Assembly: GCA_947095535.1 (NCBI GenBank)
Contig: OX352774.1
Coordinates: forward strand, 260,249,843 to 260,313,842
Direction of reading: 5' to 3'
DNA length: 64,000 nucleotides
Origin: Poecilobothrus nobilitatus
Lineage: Eukaryota > Arthropoda > Insecta > Diptera > Dolichopodidae
Part shown: in pieces, positions 37,908 through 49,900 of the stretch
Numbering within the stretch: position 1 is the stretch's first letter
Layout: the number at the start of each line of letters is the position of its first letter
Made by a program: the position numbers and the translations under genes
The notes under the pieces: generated by a model
The model's input: only the letters and a program-made list of their open reading frames with translations
What the model was told of the DNA's origin: nothing
The model's database searches: none

Positions 37908-40900
37908 GTAAGTAAAACATATATAATATATGTACTCGTACATATACTGTTTTCTAGTCAAATACAAACATTTTTCATTCAAATTAAACGTTTTTTCAAA
38001 AACGTTAAAAACCTTTTAATTGAAATTAAACCCTTCATACTTAGTATATTTATAATTTACAGCTTCTTTGATACCCATTATTTTCTTAATTTTACTGTTG
38101 TTCTCCTATAATACAGATTTACCTATACTAATTTTTAAAATATATGCTGTTCTAAATACATTTATCCGAATGTACGTTCACAAACATTTGATTTTGAGAA
38201 ATCAAAAGGATTTCAAAAATTAAGTGGATTTTGTCCTTAATTTCTCATACATTTTTCAAAAATATTTATGTCAAACAAAATCCAGAGGGGGCCTCGGTGG
38301 CCTAGTCGATAAGAGCGTATAAAATACGCTGTAAACACCGAGGGAGTGTGGGTTCGAATCCCACACACGTCGTAAGAGTTATTCCCCCTAACGACATTTA
38401 CAACCACGTCTGAACAGGAAAGGCTGTGTGATTTCCTGTCTACATTGATATGCATAGGAAATGCATTAAAAAAAAAAAAAAATCCAGATTGGTACTGGAA
38501 TAGGTTTTCAATTTTAAAATTCCTAAATAATAATTTTTAGTGTTATATGTACTCAGTATTAAAATTCACAAGAACATCAAGAGTTTTACGTACTAAACCG
38601 GTAAAGCAATGAAATCATCAAACTACAGTTTTTTTTTACAATCATAAAAAAGTACAGTTAATACATCCTTTGCGGATTAGATTTTTAAACGAATCGTGTT
38701 TGTATTACTTTTGATTAAGGCTTATTAGACCATTCAACAAATAAATACCATAAATAAGAGGTGATTACATTCTTTTCCAACAAAGTAATTAAAAATTATT
38801 TTAAAATTTCTGCTTTAAAAATTATGTACTTAAATATATGTATATTGATTATTGGTATTCAAACTTTTAAAGTTTAATACCATACTATATAACGTACACT
38901 ATCTGTACTATAGATGTTATCTGTAAAATTAAATTTGCTTAACCTTTTAAAATAAAAAAAAAAACAAATTACAGTTCTTCCATAAATGAACACCAACATA
39001 ATATTATAATGTAAGATACAATACCAGAGTTGCCACATATTATTTGAACTTATTTTATTTTAAAAATCAAATAATTAAAATGACTTTTAGTATTGACTTT
39101 AGATTAATTATTTTTGAAAAATATTATTAAAATATTATAATTATAAAAAAAAAAAATATAAAATAAGTTAATTTCAAAATATAATTTAGTTGACCATTCA
39201 AAATAATCACATTTAAAACTAAATAAAATCCATTACCTTGGACAATTTATACCTTTGTGTAAACACATGTAAAATTTACAATCAGTTTTTTTTTGTTTTT
39301 CTTTGTTCAATTTAATGAAAAATATTCTTAATAAATTTTTTTAATCCTTTTTGTTTTTTTGTTTATAGTCTGCTGTTTGGTGTGCCTTTGGTGCAATCAT
39401 ATTGGGAGCAATAGCAGTAATATCATACTGGATACGAAAATGCAGGTAGCTAATTAGATTAAATAATGAAATAAAATAAAAAATAAAAAAGAAGAATTTA
39501 AGAAGAAAAAAAATCTTTTTTAACTAACGTAAATAATTTAAAAAAAAAAAACAAAAGTGTATTGATAATAACAGTGACATTCAAAATTAAATAGGTGAAG
39601 GTGTGAAATATTAAAAAAAGGTGAAAATAGTGAAGAAAAAATTAAAACAAAAAAATTTTTTTTTAACTAAAAGTATTTGCAATTGCAGCACTTTTAAAAT
39701 CTGTTTTTACAAAACTTACAAACATCTTTATTTAAAATATTTTTTTTAAAACATTTTTTTCGTTTTGACATTCATTTGATATTATATTTTTTTTTACTAA
39801 AGAATTAAAAGTAAGAATTAATAGTTTCTTGAATGGTACCTTAATTTGAAGCAGTTGTTAAAAAAACATTTCTCATTTTTTTTTTTTATTTAATAGTTAA
39901 TTTTATGTATCCATAACATATCATATACAAATTACTTCTGTTTCGATTTCCGATCAATATTTCATCGTCCTAGTTTACAAACATTTTTATTTATATTTTC
40001 GAAATATAAATTTGATTATGTTCCATTTTTAGTATATTTTTAAAAATTTGATTATTAGTTTCAAGCTGGTTGATCTTTCCGTCTGTTTACAAAACTGTTA
40101 CACCGTTAAGATGGAAGTAATAAACTTTCAACTAAAGGTAACTGTAATAAAAAAAATTACTTTTGTGGAGCAACATTTTTATATAGCGCCACATATTACA
40201 GAGCCACATTACAGTTTTTTCAATTTAAAAACGTCAAACGACACGAAATTCAAAATTTAATAGCTTTATAAATTACTATAAAAATTATATAATTTTTGCT
40301 ATTAAATAACTAAATTAACCGTTATACCATAATTTTTAAAAATGTTGACTCATCTTGTATTTTCTAAACAGTCGAAATCTTTAAATATTGATAGAAGAAA
40401 GATCTTTGAGAATTACCACAGAAAAAATGTTTATACTTACCTCTGTTTGACAGCTGTTAGGAGTTTGAAAAATTGGTTTTTTTTTATACAGCTGTAAAAT
40501 GGAAAACTAAATAAGACATAGAAATTAAAATTCCAATATCTTTACATCTGTTAATTGGTTTTCTTGACTAAATAGCGTTTCCGAAAAATTAAAGTTAGTG
40601 TATTTTAATTATTCATATTTTAATTTTTTATGTTTTTTTTTTTTCCTAAGGGAGGTGGGAATCTTTCAAAGACACCAATAATTTCTCCTTGATAGTGTCA
40701 AATTCTTACTGATTAAACCCAGCTCCTCCTTTAGTAAATACAATGGGACGAAACCCTTACCTGTTAACGCAGTATATTGACTAGAGAGTAGGAATAGGAA
40801 ATAATAGGAAATGGATACGGAAACATTGAACGGGAATAGAACGTAATCCAGCTTTCCGAAATCCCATCAAGACAAAATCCTTTCAACTTCCAAAAAAATA

Positions 40901-43900
40901 AAAATTTTGATCCCAAAATAGTAACAATCCTATATAAGGCTTTTTATTCTCTTTTTGAAAATGTGCGCACCTTTAGTTTAACACTGTTTCACTGTAACAC
41001 TGTTTCTTAGTACTATAACTTAAGGGATTATATTAGGGCGAAAAAATAGAATAAAATTTTTACTTTCCTTTTTGTCCTCTCCTATTAAATGAAAATGATA
41101 ATTACTGTTTACTTCTGATAAAATTATTTATTTTAACCATAAATCAAAGTGTTGTTACTTATTGAAATATTACAATAAATTTTTATTAAATTTATTTATA
41201 TACGTATATAAAAATTTTTTCTAAATAAGAACTTGATAACACATTTCTTATACATTTATCTAAAATTAAACCTATTCACTTTTTAACTGTCCCGGTATTT
41301 TATTTAATTTTATTTTAAAAATTTAATACAAATAAATTTTTTTTTCAAATTTATTGTGAATGAATGATTTTTAATATTCATGTACATGTCTTTATAATAA
41401 GTCAGTCCTTTAAGGCAAACTGCTCCAATACAAAACGGTTATAATTTTTTTTCATGTTTTTTTTTTAAGGATTGTATAAGTCCTATAAATTATTCTTACT
41501 TTACTCTTGCTGGTTGTATAAATATATAAGCAGAGTTCGTTTTATTCTCACTTTCCTTGCGGAGTTTTACATGCTTCATTTTTTGTTTTGATTTTCGAAT
41601 TTGAAATGAACAAAAATTTAATATTGTAATAAAAAATAAAATTCGCCTAGGAAAAATAATAATATGCAAAAAATTATTGGTTCTTTTTTTTTTTGTTTTT
41701 TTAACTTTTAAATACATAAAAAATAAAATTAAATAAAATAAAAAAACAAATAGTTAAAATAAAAATTGAATCAAAATAAAAATCTTATCCACACATTTTT
41801 TTATTATGAAATTTAATGAGAAAACAAGAAAATGTTAAATAATATACAAATAAAAATCACCATTATATATATATATATATATATGTATAATGAATATATA
41901 ATGAGATATTATATAATATATAAAATGTATAAAGAAGAAAAAAAATAACCAAAAGAAAATTTAATTAAAGAATGCCACTAAAGCATTAAAAGATTCAATT
42001 AAATAGAAACAATTAAGAAAATCGACAACAAAATTACAGACATGAAACAAAAAATACAATTTAACTTAAATCAAAATCAATTAGTATAATTTTTAATTAA
42101 AATATTTTGTACAGAGAAAAATATAAAAAAGAACAAATGTATTTTTTTTTTTGTTTTTCGTATTTAAGAGTTTATTATTATAAAAATTGTTAATGATGAT
42201 TAACAAATAATTAATAGAAAAGTTTAAAAAAAAAATAGAGAAAAATCCTTCGGAAGCGCTTTATTAGTTATCAATCTTCAAAAATTGTAATTAGTATATT
42301 TTTAAATACAATTCTTTATAAATTAAATTGTTACATTAATTTAAGAGTCCTTTTTTTTTTTAAATAAATTAGATATTGTTGTATTTAAAATTAATTAAGA
42401 TTTAAAAAGGAAAGAAAAAAAAAATAGTCCTGGTTCATCAAACCATTTAAAAATATAAAAAAATACATATAATATTTTTTTTAATTTAAAATACATTTTA
42501 GTATTTTTTTTTTTTTGTCTTTTTAAGTAGTGTTTTTTGGGACCAAAGGACTGTATTATATGGGGTATTGTTTTTAAAAATCTACAGACCAAAACACAGC
42601 TCAATCTCAGTCATGTTTTCTATAAAAACACAAAATTGTGTACCGTTGTCATACGATTTTGATAGCTAGACGATATAGGAATGAATAACTCTAAATAATT
42701 TCGGATTAAAATAATTATTTTTTTATGATTTAAGCTTTTCTTAAAACAACAAAAGAGTCTAAGCTTTTATCATAGTATCCGATACAAATTTTTTTTATTG
42801 GATTCAAGGCTTTGTGTACTTTTGGTTTTTTAACCAAAACTACTTCACTCTATTTATATTATTACATGTCTTGAAATTTGGATTGTACAAATTCCACAAT
42901 ACAAAAGGATCATATACATATAGTGATCATAATAAAGTGTCATTTAACATCCTTATTTTATGTAATATGCATATCTAGTCACATGATATATTTCATTTTG
43001 CTGATCATTTCAAAAACTATTTGTATTGACGAATGATAAAGACAAAGTGAAAATAAAAAAATATAAATATTGAATTTTGTTATTTAATTTATGTTATAAA
43101 ATATTTAAAATCTTTTTTTTTTTAACAAAAATATTAAAATAATTTCACTTTACACCTTTAACACCTTAACAGAGGAAAAATACACTTTGACAATTCAATA
43201 ACCATAAAATATAAATGACAATACAAAACGATTAACACAAAATAGATTTCTATCGATACTCGATAATCGACTTTTGACTGATCAGCTGTTTGACATAAGC
43301 AATATGTCCTAAAAAGTCATATGACAAATACACATAATCTAAAGTGGTTTTTCAAGTATAATTGTCTAAGCAATTATCTTATTTGAGTAAGTTGTTCCAG
43401 TTGTCATGTCATATTGATATATTGATGAACATATTGATGATCTTTTATGAGATCACATACAATTTTGTTACAGAATATTTCTACGATAGTTTTGCCTCCT
43501 TTATATTAAGAAGAAAAGGATTCATTATAAAAAAAACTTCTTTATATAACCTGAGAAAATGTTTAGTAATAATAAAATTTGAAGAATTTTTTTACAATTT
43601 AATTTGGACAAACTTTTATAATTTAATTTAAAAGTTGAAAATGTGTCATTTTGTTTATTTCTGTCTTAGTTAATGTTCAATATTCACACCAAAAGTTCTT
43701 CTAAAACTTGGAGGAATCGAACGCTTTTCGGAGATTTTCTGTAAATGCAAATTTTCTACAAATAGAATCGATTAAACTTTTCTATTACAAACAAATCTTC
43801 AACAGGTATAGCTTTAAGCCATAGTAAGAGTATTTTGTTGGAAAAAATTATAACACAAATCGTATAAATTGTAATACAAACATCCGATCAGGACTAGATT

Positions 43901-46900
43901 AGCGATTAAAAACTTACTATCTATATGCTAGCATTTCAAATATTAATTTTCTGCTGTATAGATTTTGAAAAATTAATATATAAAATACACTTCTAAGTTA
44001 CATTGCAATGCAGATTGTTGACGAAATTTGATAATAAAAAGCAACTTAATATCGTCGTTGAATCACAATCAATATATGGTCATTGCAATATATATTGTTG
44101 CAATTCAAAAAAAATTCTGCATTCAAGTTAATAATTTCATTTTTAAATCACTCAAATTTACAATATAATACCAAGAAAATAAATATTTATTTTTAAGACT
44201 TTCGTCTTTGATTCACCTGTTTGTCACCTGTAATAAACGTGTTATAGTCATTTCAAAATATTATACTATAAAAAAAAAGGTTTATAGTGTACTCTACACT
44301 GTACTTATATTTACATTGTCAGCATAAATAGCTTAAAAGTAATTAACAGGCTAATTTAAATCGATTTACAATAATTGAATTGATTTTTAAATTAGGTTTC
44401 ATTTTCTTTGATATTTGATTTATTTTTTCAATATCTCATCGATCAATATACAATACGTTTTTTTTTACAAATTCAATTTTTTATACAGTCTATTTATTCT
44501 CTCTATTGAATGTTTTTGCATTCTTGCTTTTAAGTGTTTAGAAAATTTTATGGAATTTTTTTTTAAATTCTTTCTTAAAACGCACTACAAAGTCATCCTT
44601 GATTAGACATTACAAATTATTCACACTTCAATATATAAATACAAAGAATAGTATAAAGAAATCAATTTTATTATGCAATTAGAATTTTTTTTTTTTTATT
44701 TTGTGAACATTGTGATAAGAGACAATAAAGTAATTCGCGTTAATATTATTTATACCGTATTCGACTATAAATGAAAAGAAAAAAAGAAATCTTTATAAAA
44801 AAATATTTTATAAATTACATTAGTTTATAAAATGATTCACGCAATAGAAAAACAAATATGTCTTATGTTACCCTTTAAATGTCTTTTTAAGCAAACTTCA
44901 ATGGACAATTCTTATGAAATTTTTAAAATTTTAGAACAGATATGTTTAATCGAAACAAATTTTGAAGCCTATAATTGATAATTATATTAAAATCAACTTT
45001 ATAACATTTGTATATTATGAGAGTTAACTTCAAAAGAAAAGTTTGTATTTGGCGGTACATTATAATTATTATAATAGGTCCACTATTTATTTTTTAAAAA
45101 CCGCCTTTTTAAACCTTTCTTATAGAACTTAAATTGTATCACGCCATTAAATCTTACTAACCTCAAATTTAAAAATTAGGAAAATACGGTTCACAGCAAA
45201 TATACTTTAGTTAAAGTCAGGAATAGGTTATAATATATGAAATAATAATATAAGTCATCAACCAACCAAATCCGATTAATTATCACGTAGTTCTCATGTT
45301 ATCCTAAGAATTAGTTGTGTTTAAGCTATATATCTACTCTTATAGTTTTCTTTGTATGATAGTTAAAAAATCTCTACAGAGAAGAGTAGTTAACATTTTT
45401 TTTTATTTTATTCCCCTCCGATATAAATATGACAAGGAAATTATACAGCCTTTCCTATTTGGGCGTGGCTGAAAAAGTCGTAAGGGAGAATTATTTTTAC
45501 GACGTGTGTTGGATTTTGCTCTTAGTCACTAGACCGCCAAGGTCCCTAACATTTTTTCTAAATGGAAAAATAAAATGTTTCCTAAATATTTTTTTTTTAT
45601 AATATCGACTAAAGAAATTACTTTAAATTAGCGTAAAAAGTCAGATCTAATCCATGCCGTTTAGTTATATTGAGTGAGGGAGGAGTCAGTAAACGAGTGT
45701 GTTAGAATTTAGTTTTATTTTTATGAAATATATTATATCACAAAATAGTTCTAAAAAGTATCTAATCAACAACCAAAAATTATATCGCTTTATTTTGCTT
45801 TTTTATAAAAAAAAAAAAATCCAAAAGTATAGAATTACCCGACATCATTTAAAAACCTTTTGTATACATAAGAGCACTTTAAAAAAACGTGAACGAATTA
45901 AATTCATCTACTCGTATATACATACATTTTAAATATTTATGCATATACCATAAAAAAATAATTGGATTATAAAAACCGAAAGCACTTGTCTGAATAGAAA
46001 GGTGACTTGAATCAAGTGAAAAATGTCAATTTTTAAATTCTATTATTTTCTCTCTTTTATTATTCTTAAAATTTTCGCACTATTAAAAAAGAAAAAACCT
46101 TTAACTAAATGTAATTTAGTTCTTTTTCATAATCGAAAGCGAACAGTATTAAATTTGAAATATTTATTAAATGTTCGTGGTTAATTAATAACATTTTATT
46201 CATTATACGGAAAAAATATATTATTTTTATTATTTAACATATATTAATAAATTTATTAGAAAAGTGAATATTAATTTAAAATTTGATTAAAAAAAGTTAA
46301 AAAAAGGATTTGTAAAGGATTATTTAAAAAATAAAAAAAAAATTATTAAATTTTTATTTAAGGATGAAATATAAATTAAAACAGATTAATTTGTCATATT
46401 ACTTAAATGTAACTAAAAAAAATTTAATTATTTTGATATTGTTTTGTTCCATATAAAAAAAAAAAAAAAACCTGGTTATATAACATTTACATATTTTTTC
46501 AAAAATTAAATGTACATGTCCAAAAATATATATACCTTTTTGACAACTATAACTTATAAGTAAGTTTTTGTGTTTTATAAATATTTTTTAAATAATTAAT
46601 TATTATTGATAATTTAATTGATATTTTAAATATAAAATAATTTTAATAACTTATTAACATATTTTACTATGTTGATTTTAAAAGTTGGAAATAATTTATT
46701 AACTATGTAGCTACAAAAAAGGAGTATATTACATATATCCTGAAAATATGCAATATATTATCGAGTTTGTTTTATATTAATATTAAGGGCCTACAAATAA
46801 AATTTGCTTTAAAAAAAAGCTTTAAGAATCAATAAAAGACTATATATATTTAATATTATCATTTTATTATTTATAAATTAATACAAAAATTCAAAATATA

Positions 46901-49900
46901 CTTATAATTTATATATATAATCTAATAAGAACTTTAATAATACTTTAATAAGAACTTTTTGAAGAATGTACTGATGTTAACATTTTCAGATACTATATAA
47001 AATAAATCCTCAAAGAAAAATATATATAATTTAAAAGATTAGTCCAATAGGAAATAAAATAAAAAATAGTTGAAGCAAAATCTTATAAATACGATAATTT
47101 ATCTATTCTCGATTCATTTTCAAGGATTTTTAGTATAAAAAAAAAACGAAAAAAATTAAAAATCCAATAATTAAATTAACTTAAGCAACATTCATTTCTT
47201 TTTTTCATATCAAAATTATATTAATATTATACAAAATATTTATGTAAAAATTTGGAACGAAATAACCTAACAAAAACAGTTGTTATTTAGGGAACAGATT
47301 GTTAAAGAAGCAAACAATTAGATAACATAATTTTAAAACTTTCAAACACAAATTATATATTTTTGATTTTTTGCTTTTAATTATCAATTAATGTTTCTAC
47401 AATTCTAATAGTTTGTCGAATTTTTCAATTATACTATCATAGAATTTTTTGTAAACAGTTCGAGATTGTCTAAACCTAAACAAAATTATTCTCAAGATTT
47501 TAGAAGATTATTCTCAAGAGATAGAAGAAAGTTTTGGATGAAATTTGTGACATTTCTTCTTCTTCTTCTTATATCCTATTCAGAGTGCAGTGACATGTGA
47601 TATACTATCCATTTTCGAATTGAAAAACCAATATTTTTCTTTCTCGTTGATTTATTATTAGTTCTATTGCTCTAGTCTAATCTAATGCGTCTAGTTTACA
47701 TGCTAGTTACGTCTAGTATTACTTTTGAAATATTTAAAGCAGACTAGTATATACATATTTAGGATAAGGTTAAAAATTCCAGTTTTTTATTTCCTAAAAA
47801 ATCCTATATACATATTAAGTTTAGTTTATTTTAATTACACAGTGATGGACAATTCATTTAGATCGATCAGAAGTATTTATTTAAAAACTTATCAATTTTT
47901 TTTATTTTTAAATAACTGAAAAATAACAATATTTTTTTATATACATTATAAATTTGATATTTTGGAATTCAAAAAAAAAAACAAAAAACAAAAACGACAA
48001 AACAAAATTCTATTTAAAATTTAAATTAAAGGACCACAACGGACAACAAAACAATAATAACTCAAACAACGATCAAAATCTACAAGAAATCCAACAAACA
48101 AGTAAACACTTACAACAACAACAACAATATTATAATCAAAAATCTAAAGAGAAACAACACTTTCAACAACAAAAACAGCAATTACCAGATAAGCATTTAT
48201 TACAGCATATTAATTCTGAAAATAATCAACAAAATATTCCTCAACAACAACAGCAACAACAACAACAACAGTCATCATCAAGTTCGTCTTCGAGTAATAA
48301 TAAATCAGTTTCGGTTTTATTTTATAAAACATTTAATACAGTATTTAAAAGTAGTCGTAAATTAATTGTTAGAGTTTGTGAAGTCGCGAGTTCAAAAAAA
48401 CCATTAAAAATGTTTAATCTTCAAGCTAGTTTAAAACAACGTTCTCAAAATGGTAATGAATCAACAACTGGTCATGATAGATTTAGTCGTGTTTGTTATA
48501 ATCAAAAGTAAGTATTTCAAATTTTATTTAATCTTATCAAAATTTAAGTTTATTATAATTTGTTTTTTTTTTTTTTTGTTTTTGTTACTTAATTAAAGTT
48601 TTAATTTTACTTTTTCTTAAATAACATTAATTTTTATATATTCTATTTTTCAAAACTAATTTTTTTATATTTTTTACTTATGTTTTTTTTTTACTACTAA
48701 AAAAAAATATATTAACAAATTTAATAAAATTTTAATTACCAAAAAAAAAATAAATAAAACTCCAGATCAAATAGGAAAAGACAAAAAAATCCAAATCATG
48801 TTCGTCGTACAAGTTCTGCCAATGAATTTGACTCAAAAACTTTGACTGCAGCCCACAAAAGAGTTCTTTTTAGCCGGTATATATATAATATTCATTAAAA
48901 CAAAATTAATTAATTTGTGTGTGTATATATGTATATGTATATATATATAGCATTTTAAAATTAAATTAAGTATTAGCTCAAATAAATGAGAATTTTTTTT
49001 TTTAAATGGAAAGTGATTTTCCCTCCCCCAAAAAGAAAATTAAATATTCAAAAATTAATTGTAAATTCAATTGTTTACTTTATAAAAAAAAATGGTAGGG
49101 GGCAGTAGTGGGTAAGAGCGTATTAAATAATGCATTGTAAACACCGAGGGAGTGTGGGTTTGAATCCCACACACGTCGTAAGAATAATTCTCCCTTACGA
49201 CATTTACGGCACGCCTAAAAATGGAAGGCTGTGTTATTTCCCTGTCGCATTTATATGTGTGGGTATTCCAAAAAAATTGCCTTATGTCGCCATATCAAAA
49301 AAACAGTTGATCTTTAAAGCATTGCAGGTTTGCTAACTAAATGACAATCAATTTTAATTATTTGGTTGATAGGTTATATAATGTATATATTGATTGATAT
49401 AAGTATATAATGTACCATTTACAATAAAATGAATGTTTTTACAAAAGTAACTTATTTATGCGAGGGGGATGCTTCTTAACGTTAACTTTATATCAATTCC
49501 TATCCAAACTTATATTTATTAGCTTATAGAAATTTTCATCATACTTCAGTTCTAAAAAACAAAAACATATTATTTTGATGGCTCAAAATAGAATGATTAT
49601 TTTTTAAATGATTAAAATCCAACTTTAATGTTTTTGAAAATTCTCAACTCTTCCCTAAGAAAACAAAAAACTTTAACTTTTAACTGTCCGATCTTAAAGA
49701 TTACAGATACGAATATTAAAGGTATTATAATATTATCTTTAATTATTTTAAAAAAAAATAATATTTAATTTATATTTCAAAAATGCTATCTATATTTATA
49801 TGTAAAAAAATTTTTAATTACGTTTTTTAAGAATTTTACTCCGTTAATTTTAAAAAATTATTAAAATAATTCTCATTGATTTTTTTTTTTTTTCGTTCTT

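Larger units (their letters stand above)
39446..47926 (+). other. Intron 2 of the membrane isoform (continues to 48765), mostly featureless
   Basis: This is AT-rich intronic DNA after the donor at 39446. It holds a dispersed-repeat copy at 40646-40885, an (AT)n microsatellite at 41864-41884, a minus-strand SINE at 45421-45546, and a (TTC)n tract at about 47555-47570 shortly before the alternative first exon. Open frames inside it lack flanking splice signals in phase and look like chance frames. The final few hundred bases before 47927 are the likely place for the promoter of the soluble isoform, but no core promoter element can be told apart from the AT-rich background. Confidence 0.5.

Noticed and set aside
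38287..38370. SINE head as a functional tRNA gene
   Set aside because: The A and B boxes are good, but there is no matching acceptor stem, and a conserved body and poly(A) follow in several copies.
38237..38455. 72-codon minus-strand frame
   Set aside because: It is the complement of a SINE with target-site duplication.
43362..43631. 89-codon frame in the large intron as an extra exon
   Set aside because: Phe/Ile/Tyr-rich AT-driven composition, no acceptor or donor in a phase that fits the neighbouring exons.
49130..49336. 68-codon plus-strand frame
   Set aside because: Covers SINE copy 5 in an intron.
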